A stretch of DNA of 58,823 bases from Prevotella sp. (GTDB lineage Bacteria > Bacteroidota > Bacteroidia > Bacteroidales > Bacteroidaceae). Shown here in pieces: positions 1 to 6,156 of this stretch. Below the pieces are notes generated by a model. The model saw only the letters and a program-made list of their open reading frames with translations, had not been told where the DNA came from and did not search any database. Every line of letters starts with the position of its first letter. Position 1 is the stretch's first letter. The DNA lies in NCBI GenBank assembly GCA_017618275.1, contig JAFZUS010000033.1, forward strand, positions 1-58,823, given 5' to 3'. The translations under genes were made by a program, and so were the position numbers.

Positions 1-50
1 TCTGCCTTACAAGCAGAGGGTCGGGGGTTCGACTCCCTCATCTCCCACCA
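1..50 (+). tRNA. 3' half of tRNA-Val (anticodon TAC), attachment-site core
   Basis: The segment reads as anticodon stem TCTGC, loop CTTACAA (anticodon TAC, valine), stem GCAGA, variable GGGTC, T stem GGGGG/CCCTC with loop TTCGACT, acceptor strand ATCTCCC, discriminator A and an encoded CCA. The 5' half is absent because the window starts exactly at the anticodon stem. An integrase gene follows 160 bp downstream, so this is most likely the tRNA 3' end carried by the phage as the attachment core, which restores the host tRNA after integration. Whether it is attL of a prophage or attP of a circular genome cannot be told from this window. Confidence 0.9.
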
Positions 51-78
51 CTCGTAAAAAAGTGAAAATGTGAAACTC

Positions 79-117
79 AAACGCTCCTGCACCAGATTGT
101 AGGGGCGTTTTTGTTTG
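79..117 (+). terminator. Intrinsic terminator after tRNA-Val
   Basis: AAACGCTCCT (79-88) pairs with AGGGGCGTTT (101-110) over ten base pairs with one T-G wobble, loop of 12 nt, followed by TTGTTTG. It probably ends the tRNA transcript and insulates the integrase from it. Confidence 0.75.
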
Positions 118-126
118 CTTTCCCCC

Positions 127-156
127 TTTGGCATACTTTGGCACTATTTGGAACTT
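127..156 (+). repeat. Three tandem 10-bp TTTGG repeats upstream of int
   Basis: TTTGGCATAC, TTTGGCACTA and TTTGGAACTT follow one another without spacers between the attachment core and the integrase start. Placement and periodicity fit integrase arm-type sites or a regulator site overlapping the int promoter; which one is unknown. Confidence 0.45.
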
Positions 157-179
157 TGAGGGAGTTTTCAGTATCTTTG
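147..179 (+). promoter_or_regulatory. Bacteroidetes-type promoter for int
   Basis: TTTG at 147-150 and TATCTTTG (TAnnTTTG) at 172-179 with a 21-bp spacer, slightly longer than the usual 19. Transcription would start near 186, 28 bp before the integrase ATG. Confidence 0.5.
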
Positions 180-213
180 AGCAGAAAAAACCGCAGAAAA
201 ACCGCATCACATT

Positions 214-1470
214 ATGAAGACCAAGTTCTACCTTGACAGGAGGACGCAGCCGAAAGCACTCGTTCCTGACACCGCCGACATAGAGCCTTCCTTCCCCGTC
301 AAGGTCGCAATCCATCACGGAGGCAGTGCTTCGTACATCTCCACGGGCGTATCCGTTCCTGCCTCCCAATGGCTTTCCAAACCCTCGCCCGGTCAGGTAG
401 TCGGACACCCTCGCAAGGAAGCACTCAATATCAAGTTGTCGGAAAAGAAGTTGGAAGTTGACAAGGCGTTGGAGGAACTGCGTCTCGCAGGGGAGTTGAA
501 AGGTCTCTCCGTGTCGGAAATCAAGGCGAAGGTGGAACGGAGGCTTGAATGGAAGGCGTGGGGGACTGACGGGAAGGAGTGCCCCGTGCTTGTTTGCTTT
601 GAGAGATTCATCGCCACCAAGTCCCGTGCAGGCACAGTCAAGGTGTATCGTGAAACAGTGAAGAAGTTACAGGCGTATGAAGGATTCAGGGACGGGATGA
701 CTTTCTTTTCCATCACTCCCTCTTGGCTCTCCGCCTTTGACCGTTGGCTCTCCCTTACCTCTCCGAGTGCCAACGCAAGGGGCGTCTATCTGCGTTGCAT
801 ACGGGCTGTGTTCAACTATGCCCTGTCGGAAGAACTGACGGAAGCCCCTTACCCTTTCAAGAAATTCAAAATCAAGACAGACTTGACGAAGGACAGGAGC
901 CTTACGCCGGAAGAGATACGGGCATTGAGGGAAGCCCCGTGCAACCCTGCTAACGAGAAGTACAGAGACCTGTTCCTCCTTTCTTTCTGCCTATGTGGGA
1001 TGAACTTAGAAGATATCTTGGATGCCGTCCCGCCGAAAGGGGGAAGGATTGAGAAGCGGAGGATAAAGACGGGACAGCCCCTCTCCATAAGGATAGAGCC
1101 GGAAGCACAGGCAATCATAGACAAGTACAAGGGCAAGGACAGACTTGTAGATGTTCTCGGAAAGTGCGCCAACTACGACAACTTCAAGCACAGGGAGAAC
1201 AACGCCCTCAAAAAGATAGGGAGCACCTACAATGAAAGCACACGGGAGTGGGAGGGCGACCCTCTCTTCCCTGACCTCTCCTTCTACTATGCCCGTTACG
1301 CTTGGGCTACCATAGCCGCAGGGCTTGACATACCGGAAAGGACTATCGGTATGGCGATGGGGCACGGGACGGCACGGAGCGTCACTTCTATCTACATGAG
1401 GGTTGATATGAGGCGAAAGATAGACGAGGCGAACAGGAAAGTCCTTGACAAATGTTTCAAAAATTTGTAA
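214..1470 (+). CDS. int: Tyrosine recombinase, phage integrase
   Basis: A 418-residue site-specific recombinase that would insert and excise the phage at tRNA-Val. The N-terminal third is an arm-binding and SAM-like region; the catalytic domain fills the C-terminal half. Visible catalytic residues are Arg about 361 (in YYARYAWAT), His about 384 (in MAMGHG) and the nucleophile Tyr about 394 (in SIYM). The first catalytic arginine box reads CGMNLEDIL, with no arginine at the usual place; related Bacteroides integrases such as IntDOT also lack it. The start is preceded by GCATCACATT, the leader repeated before many genes here. The gene is alone between its own promoter and a terminator at 1527. 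Confidence 0.95.
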   Translation: MKTKFYLDRRTQPKALVPDTADIEPSFPVKVAIHHGGSASYISTGVSVPASQWLSKPSPGQVVGHPRKEALNIKLSEKKLEVDKALEELRLAGELKGLSVSEIKAKVERRLEWKAWGTDGKECPVLVCFERFIATKSRAGTVKVYRETVKKLQAYEGFRDGMTFFSITPSWLSAFDRWLSLTSPSANARGVYLRCIRAVFNYALSEELTEAPYPFKKFKIKTDLTKDRSLTPEEIRALREAPCNPANEKYRDLFLLSFCLCGMNLEDILDAVPPKGGRIEKRRIKTGQPLSIRIEPEAQAIIDKYKGKDRLVDVLGKCANYDNFKHRENNALKKIGSTYNESTREWEGDPLFPDLSFYYARYAWATIAAGLDIPERTIGMAMGHGTARSVTSIYMRVDMRRKIDEANRKVLDKCFKNL

Positions 1471-1494
1471 AAGAAAAATTAATGACTACCTTTG
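1464..1494 (+). promoter_or_regulatory. Consensus Bacteroidetes promoter at the end of int
   Basis: TTTG (1464-1467) and TACCTTTG (1487-1494) are separated by exactly 19 bp, the best promoter match in the window. It overlaps the last codons of int. Downstream there is only a hairpin (1527-1557), so the product would be a short RNA of about 60 nt unless the terminator is read through. Confidence 0.55.
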
Positions 1495-1526
1495 TAACGG
1501 CGTGAGCCAAAATGTGATGTATAAAT

Positions 1527-1566
1527 AGCGAGGTCTCCCTACATTTGGAGCCTCGCTTCTTTATTT
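1527..1566 (+). terminator. Terminator between int and the end of the late operon
   Basis: AGCGAGG-T-CTCC pairs with GGAGCCTCGCT (11 bp with one bulged T), loop ctacattt, followed by a T-rich tail TCTTTATTTAT. It would end int transcripts and, in the other direction, could help end the minus-strand late transcript. Confidence 0.75.
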
Positions 1567-1652
1567 ATCCGTTATAACTGATTGACTGTTAAGAGGTAAC
1601 GGGGGAAAGTAAAAATAAGCATATTTTAACCACCTTATTTTTTTCTCAAAAA

Positions 1653-2144
1653 TCAGTGGTTGAAATAGCCCCACGCCTTCTCGTTTCCGAAGGGGTTGTC
1701 AGGGTCGTCAAGCCAGTTGACAGTCATCTCTACCATCTTCGCATCCCTCTCTTCGTCATCCATTTCTGGAAACCACTTGTTCAGGAGGCACCAGTTGTCC
1801 GATGCCACCATGTTAAGTGCTACATAGAAGTCCCAGCAGTTGTAGTTCGGTATCTTGTTCTTCACATCCTCGTAGATGTTCAGAATGGTGTCCGTATCCC
1901 AGAAAGGGGCTCGGTGTTCGTTCCCTGCCTTGTCTATGTAATACATTCCGTCCACTGTCTCCATGGCGAACTCCTTTTCATAGTGTCCGCCTGAGAGCAT
2001 GGCGTAGATTTTCTTTTTGAGCCTGTCCCTCTCTTCGGGAGGCATACCTGATTCTACGGACTGGGAAACGACTGAGACTGTCTTCCACATCATGGTTTCG
2101 CCTTTCCCGTCTCCGTACTTCTTGAATAAGTCGTAAAGTGTCAT
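1653..2144 (-). CDS. Conserved Bacteroidales phage protein, unknown function
   Basis: A 163-residue acidic, soluble, mostly helical protein. It opens with MTLYDLFKKYGDGKGE and has the block MLSGGHYEKEFAMETVDGM, then a Trp/Asp-rich end (VNWLDDPDNP). Proteins with this opening are, from memory, frequent in Bacteroidales phages and prophages but have no known role. It is the last gene of the minus-strand late gene run, next to the integrase, and follows a small membrane protein gene by 17 bp. No enzyme motif is recognisable. Confidence 0.8.
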   Translation of the reverse strand: MTLYDLFKKYGDGKGETMMWKTVSVVSQSVESGMPPEERDRLKKKIYAMLSGGHYEKEFAMETVDGMYYIDKAGNEHRAPFWDTDTILNIYEDVKNKIPNYNCWDFYVALNMVASDNWCLLNKWFPEMDDEERDAKMVEMTVNWLDDPDNPFGNEKAWGYFNH

Positions 2145-2161
2145 AGTCTTTCTATCTGCAT

Positions 2162-2524
2162 TTAGGGCAACGCATCAGGGGTATCGGCTTCGCTACGCTG
2201 TTTATCGGAACGGGTGTCGGAGCCTTCGGCTTCTGCGGTGCTTTGGTTTCTTGTGATTTTTTCATATATCCAGTTGTATAACAGGGTGAGTATGTCAAGG
2301 GCGAGAGCCGCCCACAGGGCGATGTATGCCGTGATGAAGGAGACGGCTATGGAACGGATGACACCCTGCCCCGTAATCAGGTTGTAAGCCAGAACGGACC
2401 AGAATGTAAGACACTTGGGACAGGTAAGGATACGCAACCTGAACGGAATGTAGTCCTGTATCGCCTGTGCAAGTCCCATGCTCACGAAGAGTATGCAACT
2501 GAGTGCCACCATCGCCATTTCCAT
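2162..2524 (-). CDS. Small membrane protein with CxxC motif
   Basis: From the internal ATG at 2524 the product is 120 residues with three hydrophobic segments: VALSCILFVSMGLAQAI, a middle one around TFWSVLAYNLI, and SFITAYIALWAALALDIL. A cytoplasmic-looking CPKC precedes the second. The hydrophilic C-terminus is Ser/Glu/Asp-rich. I chose 2524 because GGGGGAGAAGG lies just before it and the start no longer overlaps the next gene; the upstream ATG at 2569 would overlap it by 22 bp. The CPKCLTFW motif is reminiscent of small integral membrane families of unknown function; a role in lysis or host envelope change is only a guess. Confidence 0.7.
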   Translation of the reverse strand: MEMAMVALSCILFVSMGLAQAIQDYIPFRLRILTCPKCLTFWSVLAYNLITGQGVIRSIAVSFITAYIALWAALALDILTLLYNWIYEKITRNQSTAEAEGSDTRSDKQRSEADTPDALP

Positions 2525-2547
2525 AGCCTTCTCCCCCTTTTCTCCTT

Positions 2548-3009
2548 TTATGCCGTCGCCAGATTGCAAGAGCAGACGAGGGACATGGCGTTAGTTACCG
2601 AGCAGCAGTCGCTCATCCCCGTAGGACTTGCAAGGACAGTCCCCGCCGTGAGGGTAGGAACGGTAGCACTTGCCACGGGAACGCTCACTATCGCCCAGAC
2701 ATTCTCGGTGACGGGGCAGTTGCAACCGCCTCCGCACTGATTCTGCCCGTATTTATACGGGAGATAGGTGACTGTTCCTGATATGAGGATGTCGCATACA
2801 TAGGAGTCGTTGCCTACGGCTCTGGGGGCGTTATATACCTGAAAGCCGAGGGAAGAAGTGAGGGGGAACGCACCGTTTGCACATATCTTCCTGTTGCCAC
2901 AGGTGTAGTGCGTGAGGTCGATGACATAGGTAGCATCCGTGGCGGTAGCACCGGGCACGGGGATGACGGTGTTCACATAAGTCCGTCCGTTGATTGAATT
3001 ACAAGCCAT
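2548..3009 (-). CDS. Cysteine-rich hypothetical protein
   Basis: A 153-residue Thr/Val/Ala-rich protein, probably beta-stranded, with an unusually high number of cysteines (about ten), several in clusters: CGGGCNCPV in the middle and SDCCSV, VCSCN near the end. No signal peptide is visible. It sits in a run of small late genes, and the neighbour at 3852 also ends in a Cys-rich tail (CNCPGCGCNG), suggesting related metal binding or disulfides. Function not recognised; a virion or host-surface protein is possible. Confidence 0.75.
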   Translation of the reverse strand: MACNSINGRTYVNTVIPVPGATATDATYVIDLTHYTCGNRKICANGAFPLTSSLGFQVYNAPRAVGNDSYVCDILISGTVTYLPYKYGQNQCGGGCNCPVTENVWAIVSVPVASATVPTLTAGTVLASPTGMSDCCSVTNAMSLVCSCNLATA

Positions 3010-3012
3010 AAT

Positions 3013-3252
3013 TTAAAGTATTTGAGATTCTGGCTCCCTGTTGTCTGCACCGGAGCCTTTCTGTGCTTCCGTTTTGAGTTTGATTATCGGCTCTTCCGTA
3101 TTGAAAGCCGAGAGGCGTGATTCAATGACTTCAAGCCTTGCGACTATCGCCTCCTGATTCTTCATCAGCCCGTAGGTCCTCTGCGCCGAGCAATAGACCT
3201 GTTGCTGGAACGAGCATTTCAGGCAGTCGCCCGTACATCTTTGTCCTTCCAT
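3013..3252 (-). CDS. Small protein with N-terminal Cys cluster and coiled coil
   Basis: A 79-residue product. The first 21 residues hold CTGDCLKCSF and YC, a four-cysteine pattern that could bind zinc or an iron-sulfur centre. It is followed by a short helical, heptad-like stretch (EAIVARLEVIESRLSAF) and a polar tail. Packed 3 bp after the Cys-rich gene upstream, so likely co-expressed with it. Function unknown. Confidence 0.7.
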   Translation of the reverse strand: MEGQRCTGDCLKCSFQQQVYCSAQRTYGLMKNQEAIVARLEVIESRLSAFNTEEPIIKLKTEAQKGSGADNREPESQIL

Positions 3253-3256
3253 AATA

Positions 3257-3445
3257 TCATTTCAAGTAGTTGTTCACCATGTAACTGTCCTTCCACCTTT
3301 CAACGGCTCTGAATATCTTGTCAGCCGTGACAGCCACGCCTTGCCTCGCCTTCCCGTCCACGAAGGAACGGAGTGCGTGTGAGGCCCTGTCTGCCTCTTC
3401 CTGCGTCTCCGCATAGACATTGAAACGGATTTCAAAACCTTTCAT
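3257..3445 (-). CDS. Small hypothetical protein
   Basis: A 62-residue protein with a predicted beta-alpha-beta pattern: strand FEIRFNVYAE, helix QEEADRASHALRSFVD, then a second helix ending WKDSYMVNNYLK. No motif identifies it. It is tightly spaced between the Cys-cluster protein and the 114-residue gene, in the late transcript direction. Confidence 0.65.
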   Translation of the reverse strand: MKGFEIRFNVYAETQEEADRASHALRSFVDGKARQGVAVTADKIFRAVERWKDSYMVNNYLK

Positions 3446-3452
3446 AAGGCGG

Positions 3453-3797
3453 TCATTCGTTTATGGGAGGAAGGGGAGAGGTAGCAGAAGCCCCCTTGCG
3501 GTTTATCAGCCCCTTAATCAAGTCCACTCCCTGTCCGAGCATATCCTGATTGTCCCTGAACCATCCGAGGACACCGCTTGCCTGTTCTCCGAAGTTCTGG
3601 ATGAAAGGCTTGGCGGCAGGCTCCACATCTGGTATGCCTTCCATGTCCCTTATGAGGAAGTCGTACATCTTCTCCGCCTTCGCTACATCAAGGTTGCACA
3701 GGTACAGGCACTCCCGTTTGAGTTCCGATTTGCTTGTCGGCTTTATCATACTGACGAGTTCTTTGAGCCGTTGTCGGCGTTTCTTTCCATAGAGCAT
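3453..3797 (-). CDS. Hypothetical helical protein
   Basis: A 114-residue protein: a basic N-terminus (MLYGKKRRQRLKELV), a helical core with KAEKMYDFLIRDM and a Gly/Gln-containing middle (NFGEQASGVLGWFRDN), then a Ser/Pro-rich end. Proteins with the KAEKMYDFL block are, as I recall, common in Bacteroidales phages and lack a known function. A terminator-like hairpin lies between it and the upstream gene at 3852, so it may be read through at lower level. Confidence 0.7.
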   Translation of the reverse strand: MLYGKKRRQRLKELVSMIKPTSKSELKRECLYLCNLDVAKAEKMYDFLIRDMEGIPDVEPAAKPFIQNFGEQASGVLGWFRDNQDMLGQGVDLIKGLINRKGASATSPLPPINE

Positions 3798-3800
3798 ATC

Positions 3801-3840
3801 CGAAAGGAAAAGGCAGGGAGAGGTAAGCCCCCGCCCTGCC
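3801..3840 (-). terminator. Minus-strand terminator between small late genes
   Basis: On the minus strand GGCAGGG (3840-3834) pairs with CCCTGCC (3818-3812) and is followed by TTTTCCTTT. It lies just after the gene ending at 3852. Confidence 0.65.
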
Positions 3841-3851
3841 GTGAACGGGAT

Positions 3852-4358
3852 TTAGCCGTTGCATCCGCATCCCGGGCAGTTGCACGGCTGGGGAGCCGAA
3901 TAGATTTGCACGGGAGTGGCATTGAGTGAGGAACGCCCTGTGATTGCATCGGAGAAGGTCTGTTGCATCACGGAGTTAACAGCGCTCAGTTCGGAAGCCT
4001 GCTGTGCTGTGAGAGTGCCCTGCTGGGAACCGCTAACTGTGTCGGTTACAGTCTGTGTCAAGGTTACTCCCTGAGCCACCCTTTCCGCCCTCTCGGCACC
4101 GAGAAGGTTAGCGAGAGTTGCTAACTGTGCGTTGTTAGCATCGTAACGGGCATTAGCGAGGTCACGCACTCCGTTTGCCTTTCCGTTAGCGAAGATAGGT
4201 GCGAAAATCCAAGAGCCCACGGCGAGGGCTGTGCCGACGGCACCGAGGACGATTCCTGTCACTGCCGAGCCGTTGGGACGGCGAGACGAAATCTCGTTCA
4301 GTTTCATTGACTCATAAGGAGAAAGCCCCCAATGAGACATCATTTCAGAATCTGCCAT
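3852..4358 (-). CDS. Membrane-associated protein with Gly/Ala segment and Cys-rich tail
   Basis: 168 residues from the ATG at 4358, which is preceded by TTCACATT, the phage's usual start leader; an upstream in-frame ATG at 4448 lacks it. Visible parts: polar N-terminus, a Gly/Ala hydrophobic segment (VTGIVLGAVGTALAVGSWIFAPIF) that looks membrane-inserting, an Ala/Thr/Gln-rich helical stretch, and a C-terminus CNCPGCGCNG with five cysteines in ten residues. The tail resembles the Cys-rich clusters of the 2548 gene. Possible virion or injected membrane protein; not recognised. Confidence 0.7.
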   Translation of the reverse strand: MADSEMMSHWGLSPYESMKLNEISSRRPNGSAVTGIVLGAVGTALAVGSWIFAPIFANGKANGVRDLANARYDANNAQLATLANLLGAERAERVAQGVTLTQTVTDTVSGSQQGTLTAQQASELSAVNSVMQQTFSDAITGRSSLNATPVQIYSAPQPCNCPGCGCNG

Positions 4359-4467
4359 AATGTGAAGAAGATTGTTAGTTGTTTCTGACAATATCGTCAT
4401 CACTAACAAAGTTCCCCACTTAGAAAGAAACGGAACAATGTATGACAAAAAAGAGAGTAAGAAAGTG

Positions 4468-4785
4468 CTAATCCTTTGTCCCAGTGCGTCTTATGTGCCA
4501 TCGTTTTGGCACGAAACGGCAGAAGGAAAGGAAGTCGTAATAGACCTTTCGGACAGGCTTCGGCATCATGTTCCTGTGGATTATGTGCCTTATGTTATCC
4601 TCCGTCTGTCCGTAGAAGCGTGACAGTTCGCGGACTGTCGCCTTGGGAGAACTGCACTCGGAGAACAGACGCATCACCGAATCCATTTCTTCAAGCGTCA
4701 TCGCTCCGTTGCGTACTTTGTATGCCAGAAAGTCAAACATTTCCGAGAGGGCTTCCCTTGCCACTTGTTCAAATTTCTCACTCAT
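4468..4785 (-). CDS. Small HTH-like DNA-binding protein
   Basis: A 105-residue basic protein. Residues about 50-75 (ATVRELSRFYGQTEDNIRHIIHRN) fit a helix-turn-helix of the kind where a first helix is followed by a turn at GQTED and a recognition helix NIRHIIHRN. The N-terminus is helical and acidic, the C-terminus strongly basic (RFVPKRWHIRRTGTKD). It could be a local regulator, for example of late genes or of the folded RNA region just upstream (4786-4980), but no family was recognised with certainty. Confidence 0.65.
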   Translation of the reverse strand: MSEKFEQVAREALSEMFDFLAYKVRNGAMTLEEMDSVMRLFSECSSPKATVRELSRFYGQTEDNIRHIIHRNMMPKPVRKVYYDFLSFCRFVPKRWHIRRTGTKD

Positions 4786-4825
4786 AATTTTCTCAGGTGT
4801 ACCATGTTTTGAAACAGAAAAGCCC

Positions 4826-4833
4826 TATATTTG
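4826..4833 (+). promoter_or_regulatory. -7 element (TATATTTG) before the folded RNA
   Basis: TATATTTG matches TAnnTTTG. The nearest TTTG (4808-4811) is only 14 bp upstream, shorter than usual, so the promoter is weakly supported. Its expected start point, about 4838, coincides with the first base of the long stem at 4837. Confidence 0.35.
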
Positions 4834-4836
4834 TTC

Positions 4837-4932
4837 TACCCCTATCTACATATAGAAAAACAGAGTACCGTAAAGGGCTTTCGCCCTCGGAAGCGGTAAC
4901 TCTGTTGTCGTTTTAGTATGTAGGTAGGGGTA
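4837..4932 (+). ncRNA. Candidate folded RNA, 96 nt, three nested stems
   Basis: Outer stem: TACCCCTATCTACATA (4837-4852) with TATGTAGGTAGGGGTA (4917-4932), 16 bp. Middle stem: AACAGAGT (4859-4866) with ACTCTGTT (4899-4906), continued by ACCG (4867-4870) with CGGT (4894-4897) around a bulged A. Inner hairpin: AGGGC TTTC GCCCT (4874-4887). The one non-Watson-Crick position in the outer stem is T4845-G, a wobble in plus-strand RNA but an A-C mismatch in minus-strand RNA, so the plus strand is the likelier transcript. No gene explains this 195-bp gap (4786-4980). Confidence 0.55.
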
Positions 4933-4980
4933 CTTTACATATTGAATCCGGGGGCTTTTTCTATGCCCCCTCTACCTCCG

Positions 4981-5481
4981 TCAGAGAGGCGGTTTCCTGC
5001 GATTGAAAGTATAGAGGTTATAAGACACTCCGACACCGATGTAAGGCGTCAGACCTTTCGTTGAAACGCCGTATCCAGCACTCACAGACAACGCCCACGG
5101 GCTTGGCTTGATAACCCTCTCGGTCTGGATAGTTACGATTCTCTCTTTTTGATATATCTCCAATTCTTCAAGGCGGGGATTGAAGCCTGAAACAACAGCC
5201 CGGTAAGAGGTGTCCCTGTACTCCACTTCCTCTCTCGGAAGATTGACGAAGGCCGTGTCATGGACTACCTTGTAATCCACTACTTCAACCGTCATCGTAT
5301 CCACTACCCGTTTCTCTATGATTTTAGGCGTTTCTACGCGGATTGTGTCATATCGGTATAAGGTATCAATCTGGACTTTGACAATGGTCTCTGGCTCTCT
5401 TTTGGCGGTTAAATTGCCTGTTATGAGCCCAGCTAAAAAAAGAACGATTGCAACAAGCAACCAAGTAATAATTTTGTTCAT
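4981..5481 (-). CDS. Membrane-anchored periplasmic protein, spanin-like
   Basis: 166 residues: one N-terminal transmembrane anchor (IITWLLVAIVLFLAGLITGN), a long polar, Val/Thr/Glu-rich middle likely to span the periplasm (TLYRYDTIRVE and repeats of Asp-Thr), and a C-terminal beta-rich end (WALSVSAGYGVSTKGL, PYIGVGVSYNLYTF) like an outer-membrane strand pair. It overlaps the endolysin gene by 4 bp (ATGA) and lies directly after it, the usual place of spanins, so a role in disrupting the outer membrane at lysis is likely. It also resembles short uncharacterised Bacteroidales phage families next to lysins. Confidence 0.7.
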   Translation of the reverse strand: MNKIITWLLVAIVLFLAGLITGNLTAKREPETIVKVQIDTLYRYDTIRVETPKIIEKRVVDTMTVEVVDYKVVHDTAFVNLPREEVEYRDTSYRAVVSGFNPRLEELEIYQKERIVTIQTERVIKPSPWALSVSAGYGVSTKGLTPYIGVGVSYNLYTFNRRKPPL

Positions 5482-6152
5482 CGGCAGTATATCTTCATGT
5501 AATCAGTTATTCCTTGAACATGGACATCAATACAGGCACCAAGCCCCTTGTCGGATTTGAGATAAGCGACATCATCCTTGTTGTCCTGAAAGAAGTTCTC
5601 GGTCAGGACGGCGGGGCAGTAGGTGTTCTTCAAGACATACAGAGGCTCTTCAAAGTCCCTTCCGACCTTCTTCTCCTGCGTGTACTTCCGTACTTTCAGG
5701 GGGGCTTTGAAAGTGGCTTCTGCGGCGTCATAGAGATACGATGCGAGGTAGTCCGACTTCGTCACTCCGACAGTAGTGTAAGCCGCCCAGCCCCGTGCCG
5801 TCAGCCACCGACTTCCGTCCCCTGCGGCGTTGTTGTGAACGGAGACCAACAGGACATTGTTCTTGCCATACTTGCGACAGTAGGCGTTAACCCTCTCCAC
5901 ACGCTCTTTCAGCGACACATCCCAGTCCTCCTTGACAAGAAGGAAGGCTGTCTCGCCGAGGGACTGCAACACATCGACTATGCCTCTTGCACACTGCCTC
6001 GTCCAGTCGTACTCCCTGAAATAGTAAGGCGAGTGCCATAGATTCTTCATAGCGTCAGGGCTTCGCTTTCCCGCCGTGTCGCTCCCGTGCCCGTTGTCAA
6101 TCAGAACGACAGGCAACTTGATTCTCTTGTCAACTGATAACTGGTAATACAT
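5478..6152 (-). CDS. N-acetylmuramoyl-L-alanine amidase (Amidase_3), endolysin
   Basis: 224 residues, one catalytic domain and no binding domain. The enzyme cuts the amide between N-acetylmuramic acid and L-alanine in peptidoglycan and would release progeny phage. Zinc ligands and catalytic residues of the Amidase_3 fold are all present: His22 (LIDNGHG), Glu47 (FREYDW), His106 (VSVHNNA) and Glu185 (LTENFF). There is no signal peptide, so it depends on the holin encoded upstream (10084-10578). The next gene, spanin-like, starts within its stop codon. Confidence 0.9.
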   Translation of the reverse strand: MYYQLSVDKRIKLPVVLIDNGHGSDTAGKRSPDAMKNLWHSPYYFREYDWTRQCARGIVDVLQSLGETAFLLVKEDWDVSLKERVERVNAYCRKYGKNNVLLVSVHNNAAGDGSRWLTARGWAAYTTVGVTKSDYLASYLYDAAEATFKAPLKVRKYTQEKKVGRDFEEPLYVLKNTYCPAVLTENFFQDNKDDVAYLKSDKGLGACIDVHVQGITDYMKIYCR

Positions 6153-6156
6153 AGTA

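Noticed and set aside
7-408. Minus-strand ORF over the tRNA and int start
   Set aside because: Crosses the tRNA end, terminator and promoter; arises from chance open frame.
4372-4623. Plus-strand ORF of 83 codons opposite the HTH-like gene
   Set aside because: Overlaps the leader of the gene at 4358 and the coding part of the minus-strand gene; composition unconvincing.
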